From Chroococcidiopsis thermalis PCC 7203 (lineage in GTDB: Bacteria > Cyanobacteriota > Cyanobacteriia > Cyanobacteriales > Chroococcidiopsidaceae), in NCBI RefSeq assembly GCF_000317125.1, contig NC_019695.1:980336-1044335 (forward strand): a stretch of DNA of 64,000 bases, in the 5' to 3' direction. The notes under the pieces were generated by a model. The model was not told the origin of the DNA and did no database searches. It was given only the letters and a program-made list of their open reading frames with translations. A program made the translations under genes and the position numbers. Positions within the stretch are counted from its first letter, which is position 1, and each line of letters starts with the position of its first letter. Below, one piece after another: positions 1 through 8,097 of the stretch.

Positions 1-1587
1 CAAGATTCTGCTTTCTTAACTCGTGCGCTTGCTGCATTCGCAATTTCAGTTGCTACTGACATAACCCCAGAACAAGCTGCATTGTGCATAACTGATGGTT
101 TTCATGATAACGGGATTGACGCGGTTTATTTTGATAATCGTGAAAAGGTTCTTTTTGTTGTTCAATCTAAGTGGCGGCATGATGGTACAGGTAGTATTGA
201 ACGTGGAGATGCTCTAAAATTTATTACTGGTATCAAAGATCTTATTAATGCAGAATTTAATCGCTTTAACGACAAAATTAAAAATCGCTCAGTCGAAATC
301 CTAGATGCATTATCGCTTGCAAATACCCGAATCGTTCTTTTAGTTGCTTATACTGGTCAAGCAACATTGAGTCAGGATATTTCGCGTGATTTCAATGATT
401 TTCTGAAAGATATGAACGATCCTTCAGAAGTTGTGGAATTAAGAGTTTTTAGGCAAGGTAACTTACATGGGATTGTTGCTAGTGGCACTTTAGGCGCACC
501 AATTAATTTTGATGTAGTGCTCAAGGACTGGGGACAGATGAGAGATCCTTTTTCAGCGTATTACGGTCTTGTATCGGCAACTGAAGTTGCTGATTGGTGG
601 AATAGATATTATCCAAAACTTTTTATGCCGAATATACGTTCGTTTTTGGGTGAAACGGAGATTAACCAAAGTATTGTTGAAACCTTATTATCAGAACCAG
701 AAAAGTTCTGGTACTTTAACAATGGCATAACAGCACTATGTAGTAAGATTCGGAAGAAACCACTAGGAGGTAATACTCATGAGACAGGCGTGTTTGAATG
801 TCTTGATGTAAGCATTGTAAACGGAGCGCAAACCGTAGGAGCTATTGCGACCGCAAACGCAAAATCAGCTGACCAAGTTGCAAAAGCATCTGTGTTAATT
901 CGATTCATTTCACTTGAAAGTTGTCCAGAAGATTTTGCTATACGTGTTACGCGGACAACAAATACTCAGAACCGTATTGATAGTCGTGATTTTGTCTCCC
1001 TCGATACCGAAAATCAAGAGCGTATACGAACTGAGTTGCAACTGGAAGGGATCGAATATATTTACAAGGCTGGCTACACCGTTCATGATAGCAGAAGTGG
1101 TTTTGATTTTTCAGAAGCAATCGTGGCTGTTGCGTGTGCTCATTCTGAGCTTGCTTATGCAGTACAGGCAAAAGGTAAAGTTAGCTTACTCTATGAGGAT
1201 GTCTCTAAAGCACCATATAAGGCTCTGTTCAATCCAAGTCTTTCTAGTATTAAGCTGTGGAAACTTGTACAGATTCATCGTGCGATAGAGGATCAACTGA
1301 AAGCTGAACGGAAAAATCGGCAGGGACGAGAAACGATGATACCTGTTCATGGCAATAGGTTCTTAGCTCGGCAAGTATTTCGGTATCTTCCTTTTGACAA
1401 TCTCGACGATCCCAGAAAAGATATACAAAATCTTCTAAGCAAGGTTTCAGAGTTCACTATTCGCATAATTGATCTTACTGCAAATGCAATAAGTGAAAAG
1501 TATCCAGAGTCATACCTAGCTAATTTGTTTAGAAATATAAAAAAGTGCCAAGATATTGAGAATTCAATTGATTCACAATGGCAATAA
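1..1587 (+). CDS. AIPR-family protein, 5' end outside window (partial)
   Basis: The reading frame is open from base 1, so the true start lies upstream; the TTG at 82 is only the first in-window start codon. The hallmarks of AIPR (abortive infection phage resistance) proteins are visible: an N-terminal nuclease-like patch, GIDAVYFD (112-135) followed by VVQSKW, which looks like a PD-(D/E)xK-type D...QxK core; then FNNGIT (about 715-732), NGAQTVGAI (about 820-846) and TNTQNRIDSRDF (about 958-993). About 529 residues are present, near family length, so little is probably missing. AIPR proteins occur in phage-defence and restriction-modification islands. The downstream DNA is a patch of decayed genes, which fits an accessory region. 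Family is confident; any defence role here is inference. Confidence 0.85.
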   Translation, partial: QDSAFLTRALAAFAISVATDITPEQAALCITDGFHDNGIDAVYFDNREKVLFVVQSKWRHDGTGSIERGDALKFITGIKDLINAEFNRFNDKIKNRSVEILDALSLANTRIVLLVAYTGQATLSQDISRDFNDFLKDMNDPSEVVELRVFRQGNLHGIVASGTLGAPINFDVVLKDWGQMRDPFSAYYGLVSATEVADWWNRYYPKLFMPNIRSFLGETEINQSIVETLLSEPEKFWYFNNGITALCSKIRKKPLGGNTHETGVFECLDVSIVNGAQTVGAIATANAKSADQVAKASVLIRFISLESCPEDFAIRVTRTTNTQNRIDSRDFVSLDTENQERIRTELQLEGIEYIYKAGYTVHDSRSGFDFSEAIVAVACAHSELAYAVQAKGKVSLLYEDVSKAPYKALFNPSLSSIKLWKLVQIHRAIEDQLKAERKNRQGRETMIPVHGNRFLARQVFRYLPFDNLDDPRKDIQNLLSKVSEFTIRIIDLTANAISEKYPESYLANLFRNIKKCQDIENSIDSQWQ

Positions 1588-1766
1588 TATATATGCATCA
1601 CCACTAGTGATTTTTGCTATTAATTTTAAGAGAAATGAATTCAGACCTGTTTATATAACTTTATTATGGACAAAAATCTTTATTATTTCATACTTGATTG
1701 TACAAGTATTAAGTAGCAATATAAAATCTGAATTCAAGCTATTCATCAGCTTGTCTAAACTAATCT

Positions 1767-1884
1767 CCTCAATGCCTTGTTGAGCTTGTATACTCACTTC
1801 CCGCTCGCAATTATCTCATGCTTATCGAAAGAGACCAAGACCATTGAAATGATTCAAATCACCAAGAGCGATCGCTGCTTCTTT
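1767..1884 (-). pseudogene. Decayed fragment duplicating the 3' end of the HEAT-repeat gene
   Basis: The plus-strand sequence here closely matches the plus-strand sequence from about 2296, the 3' end of the HEAT-repeat gene. Shared blocks are TTGTTGAGCTTGTAT, TCACTTCCCG, TCGCAAT, ATGCTT and, after a diverged stretch, ACCAAG.GCGATCGC.GCTTCTTT. It has no open frame of useful length. It is best read as a remnant of a tandem duplication or of a related neighbouring HEAT-repeat gene. Confidence 0.6.
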
Positions 1885-2031
1885 GGATGCTTTACAATCG
1901 CAACGAATTCTGCTTATGGGTGGTAAAGGGGATGTTATCTAACTATAAGTAAAGCATTTTGTAAGCTATTTGCTTAAGGCTCAAGTAGAATTAGAGAACA
2001 ATCTATAGTAGTAACTTTTTTCCTTAAGATT

Positions 2032-2241
2032 ATGACTGAGCTACTCCGACAAGTTATTTCAGAGATCGAAAAACTTCCTGCCGAGCAGCAAGATGCGATC
2101 GCGTCCCGTCTGATGGCTGAATTGAAGGATGAACAAGCATGGTCAGCTTGATTTGAAGCAACGACTGACGAACAGTGGGATCGGTTGGCTCATATGGTAC
2201 GGCAAGAGATAGCAAATGGCGAAACGGTTTCACTGGTCTAA
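2032..2241 (+). pseudogene. Small antitoxin-like gene broken by an in-frame TGA
   Basis: ATG at 2032 opens a frame with MTELLRQVISEIEKLPAEQQ and then a basic helix. A TGA at 2149-2151 interrupts it after WSA, and the same frame continues with FEATTDEQWDRLAHMVRQEI to a TAA at 2239-2241. Both halves look like the small cyanobacterial antitoxins that carry an LP..EQ..IA..L.EL start and a DEQW..L...VRREI tail. No toxin gene follows; the next gene is a HEAT-repeat gene on the other strand. Most likely an orphaned, inactivated antitoxin. Readthrough or a sequencing error would be the alternatives. Confidence 0.55.
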
Positions 2242-2264
2242 CAATGCAATTGTACAATTTGAAT

Positions 2265-3167
2265 TTATCTAACCAATCGGTTAGATAAAGTAATTTTCTC
2301 AATGGCTCGTTGAGCTTGTATGGTCACTTCCCGATCGCAATCGTCTAATGCTTGTTGCAGGGCGCTTATGGCATCAGAATTACCCAAATTACCAAGGGCG
2401 ATCGCCGCTTCTTTTCTCACATCTGAATATTCATCCGCTAATGTTTGAATCAAAGTAGATAACAACCTAGTATCAGGGATTTTCTGCAATACCTGTATGG
2501 CAGATTTTCGCACTTGCCAGTGTTCGTCTCTAAGTGCTTTTTCGACAGCAAAAATTATTGATGGTTTAGCATGAATAAAGATCGATTTTGCGGCATTGCG
2601 ACGCACTTGCCAATCTGGATCGGTAGTGAGTGCTTGCGTCAATAATGCGATCGCTTCTTCATCAGCCAAGTGACCCAACGTTAAAGCTGTCGCACGTCTT
2701 ACACTGCCATCAGAATCTTGCATCAGCTTTAGGACTGGCGGACAACGTTGAACTTGGTTTAGATAAGATAAAGTCGTTACCGCCGCCTCTCGCAGTTCGG
2801 GATTTTCTGACTTGAAGAATTTGACGATCGCAGGTAAACATTGAGCATCATGGATTTTGCGTAAAAGAATCAGGATGTTGGATTGGAGATGGAAGTTTTC
2901 TTGTTGTAGGGAATCTAGTAAAAGTTGTAGATGTTCGGAAGCAACTAACTCGCCTAACGCCGATCGTGCTTCGCTACGAATTTCTGCGTCAGGTGAAGCA
3001 AGACATGGTATTAAAGCGGGAACTACAATAGGATTGGCAATTTCCCACAGTGCCTCGATCGCAATTTTTTGCACGGCAGTACTTTCGTCTTGCAAAGCAG
3101 TTATCAAAGCATCGATCGCATCTTCTTCTCCCAAGTGTTGCAGAGTTTTGACAGCAACTAATACCAA
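2265..3167 (-). CDS. HEAT-repeat protein, probably 5'-truncated
   Basis: The 300 residues are almost entirely HEAT/PBS-lyase-type repeats of about 31 residues. Each has an A...L..L helix, a DxxVR..A turn and a second helix, for example DEYSDVRKEAAIALGNLG near the C-terminus. Such proteins are binding scaffolds; in cyanobacteria relatives act as phycobilin lyases (CpcE/F) or in unrelated protein-protein contacts, and nothing here identifies the partner. The only available start is a TTG at 3167 with no Shine-Dalgarno, and an in-frame TAG lies just upstream, so the protein begins inside a repeat. The 5' side runs straight into a palindromic repeat holding an IS. I infer loss of the N-terminal part, so the product may be non-functional. 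Confidence 0.65.
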   Translation of the reverse strand: MVLVAVKTLQHLGEEDAIDALITALQDESTAVQKIAIEALWEIANPIVVPALIPCLASPDAEIRSEARSALGELVASEHLQLLLDSLQQENFHLQSNILILLRKIHDAQCLPAIVKFFKSENPELREAAVTTLSYLNQVQRCPPVLKLMQDSDGSVRRATALTLGHLADEEAIALLTQALTTDPDWQVRRNAAKSIFIHAKPSIIFAVEKALRDEHWQVRKSAIQVLQKIPDTRLLSTLIQTLADEYSDVRKEAAIALGNLGNSDAISALQQALDDCDREVTIQAQRAIEKITLSNRLVR

Positions 3168-3216
3168 TTTACTCTTTGACTACGACAAAAGAGATCCCCC
3201 AACCCCCCTTATCAAG

Positions 3217-4372
3217 CAGGGCTGATCTATTGAGGGAAGAAAATAAATAATGGAGGAGTAGTTTAATTGCATACTCGGTCTGATGAGTTTGATTGAGCAT
3301 CTGCAAAGAGTACGGGATTTTCGTACACAACCGCGTTATCCGTTGTGGGTAGTGTTAGTGTTGGTGATTATGGGCACGATGAGCGGTTGCAATGGATATC
3401 GTCCGCTAGCAGACTTCGTGTCACGCCACCAATCACTGTTGTTAGAGTTGTTGAAATTGCCGAACCAACGACTACCAAGCAAGCTCGACGATTCGGCGAG
3501 TCATGGTGCGGGTGGATTTTGTGTCTCTAACTGAGGCGTTCAATGCCTGGGCACAAGAGACATTTACACTAATGCCCTTAGAGCAAATTGCCATCGATGG
3601 CAAGAGCATCAAAGCCAGCCTGAGCGATTACGACTCTGCTTATCAAGATTTTGTCAGTGTAGTATCTGCTTTGAGTGTGGCTCAAGGTGTGGTGGTAGGC
3701 TTAGAATCAATGAGAAATCATCAAAAGGGTGAAATCAAAACAGTGGAGATGTTGTTGGACAAGCTACAACTCAAGGGTGTGTGCTTCAGTTTAGATGCAC
3801 TACACACCCAAAAAAACAGTCGGGCAAATCATCAGTAGTGAAAATGACTATGTGATTGCCGTCAAAGCTAACCAACCAAATTTACTGGCGTATTTGAGGA
3901 CTCAATTTGAGCCAATTCCCCCCTTGAGTGTAAATCTCCACATCGAACAATGCCGCGACCGATACACCCAAAGGAAGGTGAGCGTTTTGGACACAATTGC
4001 TGGGATCGAACCGCAATGGCTGGGAATACAACGGATGATTCGAGTCGAACGTACTGGCACAAGGGCAAATCAGCCGTTTAGTGAAACAATGTTCGATCGT
4101 CAGTTCTCTGGCAATTGATGCGACAGGATTTGCACGACTGATTCGTTCTCACTGGCAGATTGAAAATCGCCTCCACTGGATTAAAGATGTAGTACTTCAC
4201 GAAGATTGCTCTCCCTGATGTGATGGTCATGCCCCTGTCAATTTTGCCATTGTGCGAACCATTGCACTCAATCTCTTCCGCTTCAATGGTTTTGACTCAA
4301 TTACCCAAGGGATGCGTCATTTAGCTCACGATCTGAGTCGTCTATTTTCCTTTTTTCAATAGATCAGCCCTG
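3217..4372 (+). mobile_element. ISAs1-family insertion sequence, defective, with target duplication
   Basis: The element is 1,156 bp with perfect 16-bp terminal inverted repeats, CAGGGCTGATCTATTG at 3217-3232 and its complement at 4357-4372. It is flanked by an 11-bp direct repeat CCCTTATCAAG (3206-3216 and 4373-4383); ISAs1 elements usually make 8-10 bp duplications, so one base may be microhomology. The single transposase gene is broken, so the copy cannot move without an external transposase. It sits in the loop of a palindromic intergenic repeat. Confidence 0.85.
3283..4362 (+). pseudogene. ISAs1-family (DDE) transposase, three frameshifts plus a stop
   Basis: The pieces read as one ISAs1-type transposase: an N-terminal LQRVRDFRTQPRYPLW segment from ATG 3283, then IRRVMVRVDFVSL, the DGKSIKAS catalytic-domain motif, NDYVIAVKANQPNL, and a C-terminal SHWQIENRLHWIKDVVLHED block. 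Frame changes occur near 3485-3500, at a run of seven A at 3810-3816, and near 4085-4090. A TGA interrupts the last block after HEDCSP (about 4217). The original stop, TAG 4360-4362, overlaps the right inverted repeat, as is usual for compact IS elements. The A7 tract could permit slippage, but four separate lesions argue for a dead gene. Confidence 0.85.
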
Positions 4373-4481
4373 CCCTTATCAAGGGGGGCTAGGGGGGATC
4401 TTCTGTAGCATAGTTTTAGTGAAATGGTATTAGTTTTCTCTTAATGAGCTAGTAGGAAGATGAACAAGGGAATCCGTGCAG

Positions 4482-4580
4482 ATGAAACACTGGTTACGTG
4501 CAGCCCAAGCTGAGTATGCCAAATTGGAGAAACCTTTAACTGATGCAGAAGTAGGTAGTTGGACTCGCTCTGAAGTTTAG
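4482..4580 (+). other. Short ORF of 32 codons, possible gene fragment
   Basis: ATG 4482 encodes MKHWLRAAQAEYAKLEKPLT followed by DAEVGSWTRSEV and a TAG. The composition is protein-like (amphipathic, charged) and the frame lies just beyond the interrupted repeat, but there is no clear ribosome-binding site and I recognise no family. It may be the remnant of a gene disrupted by the repeat/IS insertion. Confidence 0.25.
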
Positions 4581-4613
4581 GTGAAGGTAGCATATTTACA
4601 ATTAGTTTATCTG

Positions 4614-5342
4614 TTACATATATTTTTCTATAACATGCTTCCAAATCAAGTAAGCCTGACCGTTTAAATGCACTCCATCTAGCGTGTAACATTCTTTTAG
4701 TTGATGCTGTTCGTCCGAGAGATAAGAATATAAATCGATATAGGTGAGTGAATATTCTGTTGCTAGTTTTTGGAGAGCAGAATTTAATTGTAAGATCTCG
4801 CGATCGCTGACATGCAAACCAGATTTAGCCCGATTGATTGGCAAAACACTTTGAATGAAGATTTCAGTCTGAGGACTGCGATCGCATATCTCAACGATTA
4901 TCTTTTGATAATCCACCAAAATTTCTACTGCCGATTGCTGGTAATGAATAAAATTGTTAATTCCAATCATTATGAAAATTTTGGCTGGCTGAGAACTCAC
5001 AATGTCCTCAAGACGATTTAACACTCCCATAGTAGTATCGCCAGAGATGCCGCGATTTTTAACATGAGGATTTTCTAACAACTCAGACCATTCGCATTCA
5101 TCAGTAATACTATCTCCCAAAAATACGATGTCTGAATTGGATATTGGTGCAAGTTGAAACTGGCTAACTCTTTGCAAGTAATAGACCGGATTGGCAACTT
5201 GAAGACGAAGGCGATCGCGGTTTCGAGCAGACCTTGAAAGTTTCGTTCGTAAATAAGAAACGCCTCCTTTTTTAGCGACAAATAATATTGCTAACGTTAA
5301 AGCCAGAGCATTTAAGCTAAGAGAAATAAATAAAGCGTTCAT
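4614..5342 (-). CDS. Membrane-anchored SGNH/GDSL-type hydrolase
   Basis: The 242-residue product starts with a hydrophobic helix (about 4-22) and a basic stretch, suggesting a membrane anchor with the catalytic domain on one face. The SGNH blocks are in order: block I LGDSIT (75-80, nucleophile Ser78), block II around NRGISGDT (Gly101), block III GINN (Asn129) and block V DGVH (Asp222, His225). Family members are esterases, lipases, or acetyl-sugar/acyl hydrolases; the substrate cannot be read from sequence. It is transcribed alone, opposite to the M48 gene. ATG 5342 is followed directly by the hydrophobic helix, which supports this start. Confidence 0.8.
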   Translation of the reverse strand: MNALFISLSLNALALTLAILFVAKKGGVSYLRTKLSRSARNRDRLRLQVANPVYYLQRVSQFQLAPISNSDIVFLGDSITDECEWSELLENPHVKNRGISGDTTMGVLNRLEDIVSSQPAKIFIMIGINNFIHYQQSAVEILVDYQKIIVEICDRSPQTEIFIQSVLPINRAKSGLHVSDREILQLNSALQKLATEYSLTYIDLYSYLSDEQHQLKECYTLDGVHLNGQAYLIWKHVIEKYM

Positions 5343-5425
5343 GGGTAGTTGGTAGTTGGTAGTTAGTGAGAGGGTTGTAGCTTTCTCACCACGCCTGAGC
5401 GCACCACGCCTGAGCGCACCACGCG
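5343..5425. repeat. Short tandem repeats upstream of the SGNH gene
   Basis: GGTAGTT heptamers at 5344-5364 are followed by a 15-bp unit CACCACGCCTGAGCG in two full copies (5387-5401, 5402-5416) and a partial third copy (5417-5425). Confidence 0.75.
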
Positions 5426-5535
5426 CTTAAAACTCTATAAGTAGTAGGATGACACGCAGACAAGAAAACCACAAAATCTACAAATAGTGACAAAGAGGCG
5501 ATCGTTAGTGATAAGTTGCTTGGAGGTTTGGTACG

Positions 5536-6339
5536 GTGGCTGTTTCTCCCAATTCACGCATGATTGCAATTTCTAAATTCGCTCGCCGTACTTGCCGTAC
5601 TTGGTATTATCCAGTACTTGGTTCGATGGCTGCATTAAGTATAAGTGCAGGTAGCCCCGAAGTAGCTTTGTCGGTTCCGTGGGCAGAATTATTCCAGCAA
5701 GGAGCGCAAGTCGTCCAACTCTACAGGATTTCTGACCGAGATGAAGTAGAGTTAGGCAAGCAAATTAACCAACAACTCCTTAGCACTCAATTTCAACCCG
5801 TGCGCGATCGCGCCTTAAACGATAAAGTCAATCGCATCGGTCAAAAATTAGCTCAAACTAGCTCTCGTCCCGATATTCCCTATACCTTTCAAGTGGTAAA
5901 GGATAAAAGCATCAATGCTTTTGCCACCGCTGGGGGTTTTGTTTACGTAACCACAGGCTTACTAGAAGCTGTAGACAACGAAGCGCAACTCGCTGGCGTA
6001 TTGGCACACGAAATCGGACATATTGCAGCGCGTCATACAGTAGAGCAAATGCGACAAACTGCGATCGCTCAAGGGTTAGCAAATGCAGCAGGAGTCGATC
6101 GCAACAAAGTCATAGCCTTGGGAGTTGAACTCGGCGTGCGCCGTCCGCGCAGCCGTCAAGCAGAATTTGAAGCAGATCGGCTGGGATTTGAGAATATGCA
6201 GCGAGCTGGCTACGATCGAAATCAAATGATTGCCTTTCTAGAAAAATTACGCAACCAATCTTCAATACCAGCTTTTTTAAGTACCCACCCAGCCACCAGC
6301 GATCGCATTGCCAGACTCCAAGGGGATGACGACGATTAA
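5536..6339 (+). CDS. M48-family metalloprotease (BepA/LoiP-like core)
   Basis: The 267-residue protein carries the zinc-protease signature HEIGH (158-162, His158, Glu159, His162) and the downstream EFEAD motif (210-214) that supplies the third ligand. STHP (249-252) and DRIARL match the C-terminal His region of secreted M48 enzymes. Residues about 20-46 form a hydrophobic export signal or anchor after a basic N-terminus, so action in the periplasm or at the membrane is expected, probably in envelope protein quality control. Start GTG 5536 follows GGAGG (5522-5526). No TPR domain is present, unlike full BepA. Specific substrates are unknown. Confidence 0.88.
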   Translation: MAVSPNSRMIAISKFARRTCRTWYYPVLGSMAALSISAGSPEVALSVPWAELFQQGAQVVQLYRISDRDEVELGKQINQQLLSTQFQPVRDRALNDKVNRIGQKLAQTSSRPDIPYTFQVVKDKSINAFATAGGFVYVTTGLLEAVDNEAQLAGVLAHEIGHIAARHTVEQMRQTAIAQGLANAAGVDRNKVIALGVELGVRRPRSRQAEFEADRLGFENMQRAGYDRNQMIAFLEKLRNQSSIPAFLSTHPATSDRIARLQGDDDD

Positions 6340-6357
6340 CAGCGATCGGCGACCAGT

Positions 6358-6385
6358 GTAGAGACGTTACATGTAACGTCTCTAC
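6358..6385. repeat. Dispersed 28-bp palindrome GTAGAGACGTTACATG...
   Basis: Perfect palindrome with GTAGAGACGTTACA arms, followed by a partial second right arm (AACGTCTCTAC at about 6391-6401). Exact or near copies lie at 25037-25064 and 54864-54891, and right-half copies sit inside a coding region at 36735-36764. It could act as a terminator for the M48 gene, but its recurrence marks it as a repetitive element. Confidence 0.8.
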
Positions 6386-6424
6386 AAAGTAACGTCTCTA
6401 CAAAGTTACCCATTACCCATTACC

Positions 6425-8044
6425 ATGCAAAATCTTTGGTACAAAAACGCGATTGTCTATTCTCTCGATGTCGAGACATTTATGGACTCGGACGGCGATG
6501 GAGTAGGCGATTTTCCAGGACTGACTCAAAAACTAGATTATCTTGCAGGGCTGGGAATCACTTGCTTGTGGTTGTTACCATTTTATCCCTCGCCCAACCG
6601 CGATAACGGTTATGACGTAATGGATTATTACGGTGTCGATCCCCGGTTGGGGACGTTGGGCGATTTTGTCGAATTCATGCACAAGGCGCGGGAACGGGGA
6701 ATTAGAGTTATAGTCGATCTTGTCGTCAACCATACATCGATCGCGCATCCTTGGTTTCAAGAGGCTAGGAGCGATCGCAACTCTAAATACCGCAACTACT
6801 ACGTATGGTCGGATAATCCGCCGCCAGCTGACCCCAAGCACATTGCTTTTCCCGATGTGGAAGATAGCCTTTGGGATTACGACGATAAAGCAGGAGCGTA
6901 TTACTTACACCACTTTTACAAAGAACAGCCAGATTTAAATATCGCCAACCCAGCCGTGAGGGAAGAAATTTGTAAAATTATGGGCTTCTGGTTGGAATTA
7001 GGAGTCTCTGGCTTTCGGATTGATGCTGCACCTTTTTTAATTCAAGGAATTGGCATTCCAGACGCAAAGCCGGAAGATTTGGAAGGTTTCTTGATTGAAA
7101 TGCGAGAGTTTCTTGTTTCGCGGCGAGCTGATGCTATTTTACTTGCTGAAGCTAATGTCGATGCCGACCAAATTGGGGTTTATTTTGGCAATGGCGACAA
7201 AATGCAGATGCTATTCAGTTTTCTGTTAAACCAGCATATGTTTTTGGCGCTGGCGCGGCAAGATGCGGCGACTCTGGTTGAGGGACTGAAGATATTACCC
7301 GACGCTCACCATACCTGTCAGTGGCTCAACTTCGTTCGCCACCATGACGAATTAACGCTCGATCGCCTGCAAGAATCTGAAATTCAGGAAATCTTTCAAG
7401 CTTTTGCTCCTGAAGAAAATATGCAGATGTGGGGGCGCGGAGTTCGGCGCAGGCTACCACCCATGCTAGAGGGCGATCGCCAGCGAGTAGAACTAGTCTA
7501 CAGTCTGTTATTAACTCTACCTGGTACGCCAATGCTGCGTTATGGCGAAGAAATTGGCATGGGTGACGATCTCTCTTTAGAGGGTCGCGGCAGCGTTCGC
7601 ACGGTAATGCAATGGTCAAGTAAAGCAAATGGTGGGTTCTCGTCTGCACCAGCAGACAAATTAGCGCGTCCGGCGATCGACACGGGAGAGTACGGCTACC
7701 AGAAGCTAAATGTAACTTCCCAACAGCGCGACCCTAATTCAATTCTTAGCTGGATGGAACGAGCGATTCGCACCCGCAAACAATATCCAGAATTCGGTTC
7801 TGGTAAGTGGAAAATCGTCGCCACAAATGAACCAAGCGTATTTGCTCACAGTTCTCAGCAAAATGGAAATACAGTCATCGCTATTCACAACCTATCCGCA
7901 CAGCCGCGCACGATTACCATGAAATCGGCAGAAGATCCGCATTTATTAGATGTGTTTAGCGATCGCCCCTACGAACAGATAGATTGTCATTCTAACTCCA
8001 TCGAAATCTCTGGCTACGGTTATCGTTGGTTTCAGGTAAATTAG
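6425..8044 (+). CDS. GH13 family enzyme, trehalose-synthase (TreS)-like
   Basis: A 539-residue alpha-amylase-superfamily protein that follows the TreS subfamily pattern: GDGVGDF (24-30), LLPFYPSP (50-57), NGYDV, DLVVNHTS (98-105) and YYVWSD. Catalytic residues are visible: nucleophile Asp200 in GFRID, acid/base Glu242 in LLAEAN and transition-state Asp308 in RHHDE. TreS enzymes interconvert maltose and trehalose; the close relatives are other GH13_16 and oligosaccharide-acting members, so exact activity is inferred. There is no C-terminal maltokinase fusion. Tandem CCATTAC units end at the ATG and no normal Shine-Dalgarno is seen. Likely cytoplasmic, in storage-sugar or compatible-solute metabolism; the glycogen genes lie far away at 54.9-58.2 kb. 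Confidence 0.8.
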   Translation: MQNLWYKNAIVYSLDVETFMDSDGDGVGDFPGLTQKLDYLAGLGITCLWLLPFYPSPNRDNGYDVMDYYGVDPRLGTLGDFVEFMHKARERGIRVIVDLVVNHTSIAHPWFQEARSDRNSKYRNYYVWSDNPPPADPKHIAFPDVEDSLWDYDDKAGAYYLHHFYKEQPDLNIANPAVREEICKIMGFWLELGVSGFRIDAAPFLIQGIGIPDAKPEDLEGFLIEMREFLVSRRADAILLAEANVDADQIGVYFGNGDKMQMLFSFLLNQHMFLALARQDAATLVEGLKILPDAHHTCQWLNFVRHHDELTLDRLQESEIQEIFQAFAPEENMQMWGRGVRRRLPPMLEGDRQRVELVYSLLLTLPGTPMLRYGEEIGMGDDLSLEGRGSVRTVMQWSSKANGGFSSAPADKLARPAIDTGEYGYQKLNVTSQQRDPNSILSWMERAIRTRKQYPEFGSGKWKIVATNEPSVFAHSSQQNGNTVIAIHNLSAQPRTITMKSAEDPHLLDVFSDRPYEQIDCHSNSIEISGYGYRWFQVN

Positions 8045-8097
8045 AAAAATGACCGCAGGCGAGTTGCATCAATCGGAATCTAGATCTATCTACTCAG

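Larger units (their letters stand above)
3193..4400. repeat. Palindromic GATCCCCC...GGGGGATC repeat split by the IS
   Basis: Left arm 3193-3216 and right arm 4373-4400 rejoin across the IS into one imperfect palindrome with a TTATCAAGGGGGG centre, of the same type as the repeats at 29184-29260, 34404-34520 and 58302-58337. The outer flanks also carry an inverted AACTAATACCA (near 3152-3162) and TGGTATTAGTT (near 4423-4433), so the palindromic element may extend to those arms. Confidence 0.7.

Noticed and set aside
914-1288. Frame inside the AIPR gene
   Set aside because: Alternative-frame shadow of a gene with clear family motifs.
1556-1783. 75-codon frame after the AIPR gene
   Set aside because: Begins inside the AIPR gene, has no ribosome-binding site and runs into the decayed HEAT fragment.
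3810-3816. Programmed frameshift in the transposase at A7
   Set aside because: Two other frame changes and a stop codon in the same gene point to decay.
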